Part shown: positions 32,501 through 44,625 of the stretch, piece after piece
Layout of the letters: every line of letters starts with the position of its first letter
Position numbering within the stretch: the first letter of the stretch is position 1
NCBI GenBank assembly: GCA_963932465.1
Contig: OZ010792.1
Location: forward strand, 3,348,001-3,412,000
Reading direction: 5' to 3'
Length of the DNA stretch: 64,000 nt
From: Maratus speciosus
Lineage: Eukaryota > Arthropoda > Arachnida > Araneae > Salticidae
Made by a program: the position numbers and the translations under genes
The notes under the pieces: model-generated
Databases searched by the model: none
Told to the model about the DNA's origin: nothing
The model's input: only the letters and a program-made list of their open reading frames with translations

Positions 32501-33864
32501 TAAAGGCAAATTTCTGAATGGTAAATTTTCGCGGTGTACTGAGATTAGAACTTAAATTTTATGCGAATGTTCACATGAAAAGTTGTATCGGACAAACGTG
32601 ACGTTAAGTTTGGAAATATATCCATTTTAATAATGTATTGCGCGTTAAAATACTTTTAAATTGTGAATTTGAGTGGAGCGTATGTAAATTTTGAGAATAT
32701 GAAAATAACGTACAGTTTAGATTTTATGGGGGAAATTTTTATGATGTGACAAAGCGAAATCCTTTTTACTGATTTTTCATCCCGTAAAAACAAACGTAAG
32801 AGCTATCGATAACTTCAACGCAATTACTCATCTTGATTACGTATTCTAATACAGTTTATTTTTTCAATAATTTAAGCAGTTGAAATTTTTGGAAGTAATA
32901 TTTTGGTAATTTTAGGTTAAAAACATTATTTATTTTAAGAGTTAGATAACCAATGCAAGATGATTTTTTTATTGTAATTATTTTTGTAGGTTTATTATAA
33001 ATTTGATCTAACAGTTCCATTCTAAACATTTTAATTCGTCGAATTTCGACGGGTTCCAACTCGTTATTATAATAAATTGTCGTCAACAATTCAATTAGGA
33101 TGAAATACCCTGTATTTGTCACTAAATACGCATTTTACAATCCCATGTTCTATGGCAATTTTTCGTCCTCCTGATGCCTTCTATCACCCGTCTTAATTTG
33201 TCGATCGAACTTTGGAATACCCTATATAATTTTTTCTCTTGAAAAATATTCTACGATTTAAACAAAAAAAAAAAATAAATAAATAAAAATAAATAAATGC
33301 GGACCAATCGGAACGCAAAACAATTAAAGTTAATCTGAACCGAGAGGGGGGGGGGGGGGGCGACAACCTGACCAGAGGATCCGCCCTGGTTCAGGTTCAC
33401 GCTATTTTTTTTTTGTTGTTGTTGTTGTTGCGGGTCGTGTTGACTTTAAGTGTTTCGAGTCGGATTTGGGTCAGGTTTTGATTCTTTCAAGTTGGGTTTT
33501 AAAAAAAGTCCTGAATACCTAAAAAAATAAATACTATCTATATATTCGAATATTAATGAACGTATATGAGTTCATTTTTATTCAAAAAAGATAAATTTGA
33601 GATATAATTGCAGGCTATTTTTCCATAATTGTATTAAAATATTGATTCAATTTTCTGTCACTTCGGGCTCGGATTTTAATATTTCGGCCTGGAGTGGGGT
33701 TTCGGGTTGACTTTTCCTTTTGTTCGGTTTGTTTCAAGTTTCGGGTTGACTTTAAGCAAAAATTTTGGAATCATAGGTCGGATACTACCCGATCCCTGCA
33801 AGACTCTAATTCAAATCAAGTGTAGCTTTTGAATATGGCATTTGTTTTAAGCATGACCCTAGTC

Positions 33865-34573
33865 CAGGGTCGGCGAACCTATGGCACGCAACATAATATT
33901 TTCGGCACGCATTGATTGATGTTCTAAATCATAAAACAGTCAAATTAGACAAAATTCACGAATTTATATTCTCTGAACATTGTCATATCTTTTGACTAGA
34001 AATTGAAGAAATTGAAATGCAAATATATTTAATTCCAATCTAGTTCAATATGGGATGAAATATTTATTAAATCAAAAGAAAATTTGAAAACTATCGAAAA
34101 AGAAAGATTATAAGGCATCATAAACAAAAATGCTGATGATAAAACTAAGTTAACTCAGAATTTAATTCTAAACATGTATAGATTTTTAATGATACTGATG
34201 TTAGCCATTTTTACTATTTTTTCTTCTACCTATCCCTGAGAATCGTTATTAAAAAAATAAATTATTAAAACTCAGGTAGAAATCGTTTGACAATTGATTC
34301 CACTTCAAGTTGCTATCTGTTAAAAGTAACTAAAGAATGAACATGAACCTGATATTAATTATTTGAAACTATAGAAATTGCATTTTTAAAATATAACTCC
34401 TGTATTTTAATTTTAATAACAAAATTCTAAATAACTTTGACTCATTTTTTGAGTCATTTGTCTATTGTATATATTTTGAGAACGGAGGGGGAGAGTTCTT
34501 GGCACGTTATGGTTACATAAAATATTTTTTGAAAAAATTTGACACGTGGATGAGAAAAGGTTCGCCATTCCTG
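33865..34573. mobile_element. hAT MITE with perfect 8-bp target duplication, 709 bp
   Basis: Starts CAGGGTCGGCGAACCTATGG and ends AGGTTCGCCATTCCTG. Both sides carry CCCTAGTC (33857-33864 and 34574-34581). The internal GGCACG word occurs near both ends. Non-coding. Confidence 0.9.
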
Positions 34574-34779
34574 CCCTAGTCATATTAAAACACGAAATTT
34601 ACTTTGTTAACCGTATCTTTTCCCTGTAGCTTATATTCAGAAAAATGTCGTTCTACGTCTAAAAAGAACATTCAATAAATCCCACTATTTAACAACAAAA
34701 CTTACCAAGTTCAAAAGCTTTGGATTTAATAAATTTCCAGCGCTTTCTGGCACTAAAATTACGTTTTTCTGTATATTAA

Positions 34780-34890
34780 TTTTAGTTGCTAAAAGGTAAC
34801 TTTAAAAACAGTAAAAATAGGTTTTTTTGACTGTTGACATGTTTCGACTCTCCCCGAGTCATTTTCAAAACAAATAAATAAAAATATTCT
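34780..34890. repeat. Half copy of the 53.65-kb foldback element
   Basis: ACTTTAAAAACAGTAAAAAT, TGTTGACATGTTTCGACTC and GAGTCATTTTCAAAACAAAT appear in the same order as one arm of 53649-53935. Confidence 0.6.
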
Positions 34891-35116
34891 AAAACTGCAC
34901 GGTCTATGAAAAGCCATCATTCAGTTTTCCACGTATTCTTTCACATTATGCACGTTATTTTTATTTTATTTTACTTGGATGTTAATTTTATTTTCGTAAC
35001 CATTGAGTAGCTGCAGCCGTAACTTTGGTAAGTGAAAGGATGCTGCATTCTTACACATTGAATTTTTGCGTGTTACAATCTCTATAGTTTCTCTTATAAT
35101 GGATGGATAGTAGAGA

Positions 35117-35372
35117 CTAGGAGAAAATTATCTTACTGTCATTGAAATTTATTTGGATGGTTTCTTCTTGATAAAATCTTGCTAGGGCTGTGGTTTTTCT
35201 ATTATATTTAATATCAGCTTCATGCTCCTATTTTCTATACTTAAATTTCCTGTTTGTCATGCCAATATAGTAATTCTTCGATCCATCTGCTCTAATAAAT
35301 GGTATTTCATAAACTCCTGAGTAATTCTCAAAATTAGTTCGGTCAATTTTAGCGCGAATGATAATCTGTAAT
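35117..35372 (-). pseudogene. GIY-YIG endonuclease remnant (Penelope-like retroelement)
   Basis: A minus-strand reading frame of about 80 codons with one internal stop (TAG in place of the residue before E-H) and a final stop at 35119-35117. It contains S-G-V-Y-E-I-P-F, then N-Y-Y-I-G-M-T-N-R-K-F-K-Y-R, then E-H-E-A-D-I-K, T-T-A-L-A, and finally D-S-K-I-I. The order GVY, YYIG-T-R, R-EH, ALA is the GIY-YIG nuclease core as found at the C-terminus of Penelope-like elements. No reverse transcriptase is recognisable next to it, so this is a 5'-truncated or decayed copy. Confidence 0.75.
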
Positions 35373-35589
35373 TTCGGAGATGGTTTGACTATTAAGCAGA
35401 CATTGAAACGTTACATATCAACCACAACGTAACTCACGTTCCACAACGTAACTGTATTTCAATTTCTCAAAAAAGCTTGGGAAATATTGAATAGTATAAA
35501 TTACAGCTTGATGCTTCTAAATGTAATCAGCTTATGTAATAAATTACTATTATAATAAGATCACTTTTACTGCATACAAGAAATATAAT

Positions 35590-36508
35590 ATATATACAGG
35601 GTGCTATATGTTATCTATCGCCGACCTTTAATTTTTCAACCGTTGGTCGTAGACATATAATTCCAATTACAAAAACATTTCAAATAAGCTAAATATTCAT
35701 GTTGTGGCATTATTTAAAGTAAAAAATCAACTTTATAAAAATTACGAAAATTAACTTTTTATACGGTCCCCCAGTCCCTAGTTATATTTAGTAAAAGTTT
35801 ACTCATATCATAACAGATATAACACAAAATGTTTGACATTTGTACCACAAAAATTGACCCAGTTATTGAATTTCAAAGTTTGAGATTTTTGCACAGGATT
35901 TTGTCTGTCATTGAGGGATCAGTTAAAAGATGAATTAAAGTAATTCGAGATAAAATCAGAGTGCAATGTCCTTTTTACGGCGAAAGCACCTTTAGCCGGT
36001 ATCACCAAATCGGAGAATCACCAAATAGGGTTATTTCATCTAAAAATTTGAGCTAACATTTATGGGTCGAACAACATTCAAAAGTACCGACGATACCGGC
36101 TAAAAGTGGCTTCGCCGTAAAAAGGACATTGCACACTGAGTTTGATCTCGAATTACTTTAATTCATCTTTTAACTGATCCTTCAATGAAAGACAAAATCA
36201 TGTGCAAAAAACGCAAACTTTGAAATTCAACAACTGTGTCAATTTTTGTAGTACAGATGTCAAACTTTTTGTGTTATATCTGTTATGATATGAGTAAACT
36301 TTTACTAAATATAACTATAGGGACTGGGGGGTCGTATAAAAAATTAGTTTTCGTAATTTTTATTAAATTGATTTTTGTCTTTAAATAATGCCATAACATG
36401 AATATTGACCTCATTTGAAACGTTTTTGTAATTGGAACTATATGTCTACGACCAACGGGTGAGAAATTAAAGGTCGGCGATAGATAACATATTGCATCCT
36501 GTATATAT
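35590..36508. mobile_element. 0.92-kb foldback element: two about 415-bp inverted arms
   Basis: The left arm (35590-36003) and right arm (about 36091-36508) are highly similar inverted copies separated by about 90 bases. The tips read TATACAGGGTGC and GCATCCTGTATA. Within the arms are TTATCTATCGCCGACC / GGTCGGCGATAGATAA and TTACGGCGAAAG / CTTCGCCGTAA. The TA-ended CAGGGTG tips suggest a mariner-like MITE. ORFs inside are shadows of the palindrome. Confidence 0.88.
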
Positions 36509-37890
36509 ACATACATTTCGATGTGTTAGTTGCAAAATAAAATAAACTTAATTGTTTTGCCGTGATCCATAAATATTGAGTCAGAATTATTCAAATATAA
36601 GATCTCAATAAAATCCAGTTAAATGGGTTTGTTCAGAAGACAATCCGACTAACTCCAATTTAAGTGGCGCTTTTTTAAACAAAGGAACATTGAAAATTTT
36701 CCATACATTTATACAGTGATAAAAAGTTCCCCTTGATTAAAAGAAAATTAATGAGTTCAATCAAAATATCCCGCGAAAAAATATTATATAGATACAATAA
36801 TTTTATAGTTCCAATAACTTTAACTGTTTATACTGAACATTTTCGTTTGATGGAGTTAATCGATTTGTGCACTCAGCGGCTCAAATACAAATTAGGTTTG
36901 AATAGGCATTTTAAGGAAAGTATATTTTTGCAAACACATACATAAAATTCGCAGTTTAATTAGTTTTTTTGTATTAAAACTTATTTATATTTATTTATTT
37001 ATATTTTTTTATTTATTTTCTGTTAAATACATTTGTTTATTTTTACTTTCTGATATCGATGCGGATGACTAGATTTCGGCAGGGCCGTGCGAAGTGGGGG
37101 GTGAAGGAGGCGATTGCCCCAGGCGCGAAAATTGAGGGGGCGCCAAATTTATACCCCAAACACCGTTTCTTCTTTTTTTTTTTTTTTGTAAAAAAATTAC
37201 ATATTGGAAAAATTTTTCCTCAATAAAAGAATGTTCATTTTTCGTTTCAAAGGTATATGTGCATAGCACAGTCCCTTACCGTGCACCCAAATACAAATTT
37301 ACAAATAAGGACTTCTATCTGTTCAAAACTTGCTTTAGGTTTTTGTCTTAGTCTCTTGCGTTAACCTTCTCTTTTCTGAGTCTGTAATTTTTATTCTGTG
37401 CTTGTGACAAAAACACATGTTCTCAAACTAGCATGGGGTTTTCTTCTGGGAATACAAAAGGGTTGTAAACTGCTATACTGTACTGTTAGATACATTTTTT
37501 CTACACTCATTTCCCAGATTCTCTTTGCCAAAATCTAAGTGCAATTTTTTCTTGTGTTATTTAGTTATTTGGAGTTTCTGAATTAAAAATTAAACATAAA
37601 GTTCCAAATTAAATGCGAAATATGTATTCAACAGAATTTATTTCTGTTTCTGCACTTTTCAATTTTGTGACACATGTCATAAAGTGCGTTTGTTTGGAGT
37701 CAAATTGAAACTTTGCCCGGACGCAGTTTTCTCTTCGCACGATGCTGGATTTCGGATGGTTGAATTTTCACTCTAATTCCAATATAGTGGCACCCTACAT
37801 GAGCCATTAATGTTTAATATGAATTCCAGTGATTTTTATCCGCTTTTTAAGCGGAACAAAATTTAACTTTGGGTGCAAAGGCAAAATAAT
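36509..37890. other. AT-rich spacer with a hAT-like end fragment
   Basis: CAGGGCCGTGCGAAGTGGGG at 37080 with GGGGGCGCCAAA at 37135 looks like one end of a hAT family (compare 12560-12653). The rest is unremarkable. ORFs at 36733-36945 and 37069-37269 are not recognised. Confidence 0.35.
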
Positions 37891-38815
37891 ACTAGTTGGA
37901 TGTGCCAATCCCAAAACTTTCTTCTATCTCATATATTTTAATATTTTAAAATGTTGTTACAGATGGCAATATTTCATTTTTATTAGTTCAATACTACATC
38001 AACTTTGACTTTCATCTTAAATTTTTGCTCCAGTCGAGTAAATCGGAACCTGAATCGGAGTAAAAACGAGTTAATCTCGATCATGATATTTATTAAAAGC
38101 GATAGTTTTTCGATATTCTGTTGTATATCAGTTGTTCGCGAATAGTCGGCTTATCAGGATGGGAAGTTCCCGTCGATTCATGAGCCACTGGTGTACAATA
38201 CAACTACGAAAAATCAAGAAGATTGCACAAAAATCGCTATTATAGTGCATCCTTTCGGCGGAATATTCCCAAATTCAGGGAGGACTTTCTTTCCATCGCC
38301 AAAAACATGCGCAAAAAATTTGGGTTCAATTCTATGCATAACTTCATACACTTTTCGATGGTATAATATTGAAAATGGCTCAAAAATCGCTATTATAGCG
38401 CCCCCTTCCGGTGGGATTTTTTCCAAATTCAAGGAGAATCTTCTTACCATGGCCAAAAACATGCACAAAAGATTTGGTTCAATTCTATGCATAACTTCAT
38501 GCACTTTTCGATGGTACAATATTCAAAATGGCACAAAAATCGCTGTTACAGGGCCCCCTATCGGCGGATTTTTTTCCAAATTAAGGAAGGACCTGCTTGC
38601 CATAGCCATGGTTAAAAAAAAAAAAATATTTCAATTCTATGCATAATTTCATACACTTTTTGATGCTATAATGGCGACAGACACACGGACAGACATTTTC
38701 TGTAAACATGTTTTTTGGTATCTCTGACCCCTAAAACATGTAAATCCGTCAAAAACCGGAAGTCGAAAAAAATTTCGATTACAATACTTTCTTCTATTGA
38801 AGATAGAAGAAAGTA
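37891..38815 (-). mobile_element. ACTTTCTTCTATC family, copy C (alternative core)
   Basis: It has the same ends as copies A, D and E (ACTAGTTGGATGTGCCAATC at one side, GATAGAAGAAAGTA at the other, plus TTTTTTGGTATCTCTGACCC), but the core consists of three units of about 150 bases with AAAATCGCTATTATAG, GGCCAAAAACATGC and TTCGATGGTA. Plus and minus ORFs (38191-38646, 38214-38519) translate these units and are not genes. Confidence 0.75.
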
Positions 38816-39571
38816 AAAAGCTGTTTCTCTGCCCTCGCAGTTTTGGTGTTGCAAAAGTAGTTTTACAGGCGTTTGTGGCTATTCAAAACAATCGTCGTTA
38901 GGTAGAGTAAAAGTGCAACATTTAAGTAAACAAGTCATAATTTCGCAACAAAAGTTTTATTAAAAGGAGCAAAAGCGGTATTTTCAGAACAGCTTAATTT
39001 TGTTTTTTGAGAGAATTTGGAAAATATGAATTTCTTAATAAAAAATACACAAAAATATTTTTTATTCTAAAAAAAAAAATACATTTTAAAAATTAAATAA
39101 ATTTATAAATCCCTAAGATAAATCAATGTTTAATCTTTCCTGTTTTAAATATGATAAAAGACGCATAAAGTTTATTCTTTCAGACGATACATCCATTTTT
39201 AAGGGGTCAGTTTACCTTTTCAACGATTTTGTTCATTTTAAAAAATATGGTTCAAATGGTGAAAAAATATGGTTCAAAAACTCACTGCATTTCAATGTTC
39301 AACTAAAAGTAATTTTGAAAAATAAATCTTTTAACTGCATAGTTAATTAATTTAATTTTTTTTTTAATTTAAAAAAAAAATTATTTTTTTAAAATCCTTA
39401 CTACTTTTTTAAATATTGATGTTTTTGCCCATTGTTTCTTTTTTTTCTGCGATTTTCTAATGTGTATTACACAAGTCTGCTTATTGATTTTTAGATACCT
39501 CTAATATTACATTTAATATAATTTTTTTTTACTGATATAGTACATAATGAAAAACGATGAAATCTAACACA
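38816..39571. other. AT-rich spacer
   Basis: Contains A/T homopolymer stretches. The ORF at 39126-39350 has no recognised features. Confidence 0.3.
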
Positions 39572-41335
39572 TCTACCCTATATATATAAAATCTTAATTA
39601 AACGAATATATGAAATGGAAGTATGAATCGACTGATTAAACAACTGATTATGTTTCACGGCGATTTCTCCTAAAATATGGAATACTTTGCGATGAAATTA
39701 ACACCAAAAATCAATATTGATCCGCAGATTTCAAAACTGGTATTAGAATTTTTAAATTCGAATTAGTTTTCGAAATATTAATTTTTTTCGAAATATTATT
39801 TTATATACATTTTTCTAATGATGGCAACTCAAATTTTAATCAGATATTCTTTTTTATATTTCAGAAAAGGTTGACATGGTAACCCGGCTTTTGTTGTATA
39901 TTTGATAATAAATGTTTATTTACTTTTATTTCTTTTTACAAATTATATAAATTATTTTGTTCTATGATTATTAATTATTTTTTTTATATTTCCCTTAGAA
40001 AATAATAGAAATAATTAAGAAATACAGTACTACTTAGTTATTCCGTCGACCAATTTCGCCAAATTATATAAATCGCCAAAACACTCGCCAAATTATACAA
40101 ATTGACATAATTTTTATTTTAAATAATGAAGGAACAAATAAATTAGTATAAAATTAATAAATATACGAATAAAACGTCGAAATAAAAATCACTTGTAGAT
40201 GTAAACACATGTAACTTGCTTAAAGTCAAGTGAATGTGACATTTACGATCAACCATTATTGGCATTTAATCTTATAGTTTGGCGATAGGTTTTTGGTCGT
40301 CGGGATATCTAAGGAATACCAAAAATGCATATGTAACTGGTATTTGAAAACGAGGTTTTCGCCAAATTTTTGTAAAAAAATAAAAATCACGCTAAACCTG
40401 CGGTACATATCTGGCCAAATATTACCACTCCAAAAATAAAAATGTTAACTGGTGAGTTGAAAAAAAGCTGTTGGCGAGATTTGCATCTTGCTAGCGTAAC
40501 AGTACCTAGAATTCTTTGCGACCATGGCAACTTTTATGTAGTTTTATTCGAGAAAAAAAATTTGATTTTTTAATCAAAATGGAAAACTTACGGTCCCATA
40601 TTGGTGCGATTTTTTTCTGACGCCAATGTCATATACGGAACGGGCACATAACTGGCGCCAAAGTATCGTTATTTTGCTTGATATGGAAGCCGAATGTTGC
40701 TGTTTATGCTGTTAATGCGTTCCCCAAATTGGTGTCGTTAAAAAATCACGCCAATATGAGACGTATATGACATCTTTGCCAAACTTTCATATGAAAGGCG
40801 AGGAGGATGGCTCAGACCGTATTTGTTTATGGCAGTTGATGACTTGAACTATTATAATATAGATGAAATGATGGCGATAGAATAATATTTGGCGAATTAT
40901 CACCTGTGCCTGGCTAACATTAAATTACCAAAATGGCACCTAGAGTATAAAAAGCGAAGTGGTCCGCCTGGAACTGTTGATGATAGTCACATGACTTAGG
41001 CTATTGTTATAGAGATTGTTTTAAAATACCGGGAGACAAAGACTCTTATACTTAATTTATTTTATTTTAACTTCTTTTCAAATGTTTAACTGATCCTCTT
41101 TAATCAAAAACGAAAAACCATTGGATGTCTTAACAGCAACTGATTCGCCATTAAATTTTTGCAATCAAAGAGAATTGAATGGAAACCCGTTTACAGGGAG
41201 ATCTGCACAGCTTTTTTCAGTATAATTCAATCTTCTCTAATATTTTTAAAACCCCTCAGATTAGCGTGTTTTTAGATTCTGTGGTGTCTGAACGAGTGTT
41301 GGCGAGCGTAGTTTGCAGGGGGCAGAGTCCCCTAG
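39572..41335 (+). mobile_element. Non-autonomous Helitron with TC start and hairpin-CTAG end
   Basis: It starts A|TCTACCCTATATATATAAAA and ends with the hairpin GGGGGC-AGA-GTCCCC followed by CTAG|T, so the insertion lies between A and T as Helitrons require. The preceding GCGAGCGTAG word is also typical of arthropod Helitron tails. The interior holds a segment shared with 8840-9110 (at 40030-40300) and H1-type sequence in reverse (40820-41012). No Rep/helicase ORF, so it depended on an autonomous partner. Confidence 0.8.
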
Positions 41336-41929
41336 TCTTCATATACTTTTATTTAAAAAAAAAAATAACAAAAAACCTGACAGCTAATTCCATGCGCAGA
41401 TTTATAAATATATAATAGAACATGCACAATAAAATTTAAACCTCTATCTCAAATACAAAAAAAGCCTTAGCATTTTTAAAACAGGAAAGTGAAGAAAATA
41501 TGATCTTTGAGAAAAAAGCCATTTAAAGTTTTAATTTGTGTAATTGCGCTGAGTGCATTAACAACATTTACAATATACCGCGAAATAATTCCCGTATGCG
41601 TAAAAATGAGGTGTCAAAATATTCACAATTAAATAGTTTTTCATTTAATATTAAAAAACAAAAATCGATTTTTTGACCAATTTTGAGGTAAACTGTCCCC
41701 TTAATTATGTCTGGAATTTATAATTTTTAACCTTTTAAAAAAATGCAAATTTTTAAAAAGAAATACATGAATTAATATACATATCAAGAAAAAAATATAT
41801 AGAGAGAAAGAAAGTAAAACGTTGAGTACCGGACCAACCTATTAGGCAAGATTTGATTCGTTCGATTTTTAGATAGTTCGTTGATTTTATGTGTCTTGAA
41901 GATCGAATTTTAAAAAGAATCCTGCACTA
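41336..41929. other. AT-rich spacer
   Basis: Nothing recognised. Confidence 0.3.
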
Positions 41930-43117
41930 GCTTTTGCTATGAAATATGACTGGTGTCTTGCGAAAAACTTCGTTTTGACAATAGAAATGAAGATCCGATG
42001 AGTCTCCAAAAAGTAAAGTTGTTTTACCTTGTTTTTTTTTTTTTGTTGTTGTTGTTTGTTTGTTTGTTTGTTTTTTTCGTTTTTTTTTGGGGGGGGGGGT
42101 TAGCAAAAAGGTGATTTTACACCAGGGAGGGGTAATAGAAAATAATTTTAAGTAGGTCAAGTGGGGTGTCGTTTATTATGTATTTTTTAATTCTGAATCG
42201 AATGACACCATCCGCAAATCGATGCGATCATTTATTAAAAAGTTAGGGTAGGTTTTATGAGTACAAAGTCGACAATTATATTTTGTGCAGGTAAAATAAA
42301 TGTTTACAGTTACAATAGATGACCATTCTCAAAATTTTGAGAAGAACTTCGTTTTGACACTAGAAATTCGATACGATCGTTCGTTACAAAGTTAGGCATG
42401 TTTTATGAATACAAAGTCATGAATGGTCTTATGAATACACGAATTTCTAAAAATTTAACGATCTGGAAGAAGACTCAGATGATCCTGATTTTTATTACTG
42501 CTATTTTGAGGACATTTAATAAATTTGGGATTATTTAATATGATATAAGGAACATGTTTTGAACGTAAAATAAATGGGACAAAGCTGAGTTCAATAATAA
42601 ATTATAATTTTCGACTTTGTATTTATAAAACCTACCATAACTTTGTAATGAATGATGGTATCAACTTGTGAATGGTGTCATTGAATTCAGAATGAAAAAT
42701 TACTTAACAAACAATATCCCACTTGACCTAATTTTAAAAATCTGAATTCTGGCCACCCCCCCCCCCCCACCTCCGAGTTAAATTCTCCCTCTTTTGAACC
42801 ACCCAAAAACAAAACACTGGAAAGCGACTTTATTTTTTGAACTCATCCGATCTTCATTTCTAGTGTCAAAACGATGTTACTCCTAAATTTTCGTGAATGG
42901 CCCTCAGATGTTACCGTGAAAACCTATTTTACCTGCATAAAGTATAGTTTTCGACTTTGTATTCATAAAAATTGACGTAACTTTGTAAGAAATGATCGTA
43001 CCGACTTGCGGTCATTCGATTTAGAATTAAAAAATCATAAGAAACGATATCCCATTTGACTTACTTAAAAAAATTTAATTTCACCTTCCCCTCCCTGGGT
43101 TAAAAATGCCCCCTAAC
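41930..43117. repeat. Cluster of inverted and direct repeats
   Basis: TTTTGACACTAGAAAT, GTTTTATGAATACAAAGTC and AAGTAGGTCAAGTGGG on the left recur inverted at 42595-42860 and again at 42895-43090 (CGACTTTGTATTCATAAAA, CCCATTTGACTTACTT). G-runs (42091-42100) and C-runs (42757-42769) mark equivalent places. It looks like a palindromic element carrying an extra partial copy. The minus ORF at 41927-42160 is homopolymer translation. Confidence 0.6.
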
Positions 43118-43286
43118 ACAATTATTTTAATTAGTAAATAAATCACACGAGTTGCTTTCCAGATTTGTCCAGGATAAGTCAGTTGGCAGAGCATTGGCAA
43201 TTGGCAGCTTATCGAATCTTGGTCTGGACACTTTTCCACTCAGTTGGAAAATTACAACGCATGTGATTTATTTACTAATTAGAACA
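43118..43286. repeat. Small inverted-repeat element with tRNA-like interior
   Basis: The arms, each about 38 bases, are imperfect inverted repeats sharing TAATTAGTAAATAAATCACA (43129-43148) and its complement (43252-43271). Between them is TAAGTCAGTTGGCAGAGCAT, which matches a tRNA D-arm/A-box. The downstream B-box is weak. Possibly a tRNA-derived MITE or SINE. Confidence 0.55.
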
Positions 43287-44544
43287 GTTGTATTAAAATT
43301 AATGAAATGTATCGAAAAATACTAATAAAAAAGTCCAGACATAACAACTTTGTACGAGTAGTTTTATAGTTTAGTAGCAAATCTTTCTAGACAGCTGTTT
43401 TAAGCTACACTTTTAAAAGTTAGGGGAAGAAACCCGTAAAGTTCACGACCCAATAGCATTATTTTCTTTCTGCCAGAAACGAATATCAGCTGTGGGTCGG
43501 TCATCCAGGCGTGCGTGGGCCAACATGGCGACGGCCGGTCTCTACCCGGGGTGAAAGAGTTGAAGAAGTCGACAAACCGCACATTATTTGGCATACAGCA
43601 AAACGACTACCTGTTGTTCATTCGATTTTAGAGGACCGGTAACGTTTGAATAAAATAAAAGTAAAAATAGATTCGATTTTAGAGGACCAATAACGTTTGA
43701 ATAAAATGAAAATAAATGTAGCTTAAAAAACACCCTTTTATAAACATTCAATGGTCATCTTGAAAATATCACCTAGTTATTTCACTGTGTGTAATTCATG
43801 TTTTTTCCCAAAAAATTCTCGTTACAATACATTAATTTGATTATAGAATACATTAATTTGATTACGAAAAATTCACCTTTTTTTTAACTCTTGGTAGAGA
43901 AAGCTCAAACAAATGAATTGATTAAAAAATATATAATTTTAGCCCTGTTTATTTTTTAGAAATGGAACAAGAACGAACAAAAATGACACATTAGTTAAGC
44001 TATCCTTTTAGGATTTCTAAATTGATTTCTCAATGCATAGTCGTAAGTTAATTAATACTTATTTACTCAAAAATAATTGGAGATGCAGTTTTCAAACAAA
44101 TTGCATTTAAAAGTACTTTTTTCCCCCATACGACGGTATAGAAATAGAAAATGTGCGATGCTTAGAAGTTAAAAAAATTGCTGTTGAGTATTTAACAGTA
44201 CACTGATACATCTGCTTTGTTTTACGGCTGGCTAATACAACGAAACGCTATTTTTTGGAGACGACACTTTATTTTCTGGGAGAAAGAAATAGCATACCAG
44301 TGGCTAAAAACAAAGCTTCTTTACTGCCATTGATTTTCGGAAATATTTCCGAGTCGTTTTTATAGAGTATGAATTCGTTTTCCTCAAACCGTGATATCGG
44401 TTTTTCTGATGCTAGCCATTCTCAATGAAACATTCTTAGCGGAGTAACTAAATTAATACATGGTAACGAATAAAATAAATTTCAATTTTAATTTTAATTT
44501 TGTTAATTTATAATGTTTGTCTGTAAAACACGATTGTTGAACTT
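43287..44544. other. Spacer with 50-bp direct duplication and a CpG-rich patch
   Basis: CGATTTTAGAGGACC.TAACG units repeat at 43624 and 43675. Positions 43480-43560 are CpG-rich (GCGTGCGTGGGCC, GGCGACGGCCGGTC) within AT-rich DNA, but no exon is evident. 44080-44150 resembles Helitron H2 sequence inverted (AAACAAATTGCATTTAAAAG). Confidence 0.4.
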
Positions 44545-44625
44545 GAAAATGTTCTAGTGGTCAGCACGTTCACCATAAGATGTGAAGTTCGTGCAGAAGT
44601 TTCCAGGTTCGAATCCTCGCTGATA
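44545..44625 (+). repeat. tRNA-derived fragment
   Basis: A-box-like TTCTAGTGGTCAGCACG followed 42 bases later by a perfect B box, GGTTCGAATCC (44606-44616). The acceptor and anticodon stems do not fold, so it is a SINE-type or pseudo-tRNA sequence. Confidence 0.55.

Larger units (their letters stand above)
30867..33226. mobile_element. TIR element with about 100-bp ends (TACAGG.TGTTCCAAA type)
   Basis: The left end ACAGGATGTTCCAAAATTCG and the complement of the right end, ATAGGGTATTCCAAAGTTCG, start inverted repeats extending about 100 bases (both contain GGGTGATAGAA.GCAT.A.GAGG). Flanking TATA suggests TA target duplication. It lies inside the 30632-33806 element and carries Helitron sequences. 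No transposase ORF. Confidence 0.6.
30632..33806. mobile_element. Outer element with long inverted arms, containing nested insertions
   Basis: The left arm at about 30632-30830 and right arm at about 33590-33806 are inverted and diverged. Examples: TTATGGAAAAATAGTCTGTA on the left against TTATGGAAAAATAGCCTGCA on the complement of the right, and GGGTCGG/CCGACC words at the tips. GGGTTGAC/CCCGAACC-type repeats enrich both arms. A G-run (33347-33360) and a (TTG)n run lie in the right half. Confidence 0.5.

Noticed and set aside
38191..38646. 151-aa ORF with three internal repeats and its minus-strand partner
   Set aside because: Lies within the tandem core of repeat copy C; the frame is open only because units share a length divisible by three.
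43480..43600. Host promoter/first exon suggested by the CpG-rich patch
   Set aside because: No convincing TATA/initiator, no donor site with an open coding exon, and no downstream exons recognised.
44545..44625. Functional tRNA gene
   Set aside because: A and B boxes are present but the acceptor and anticodon stems do not pair.
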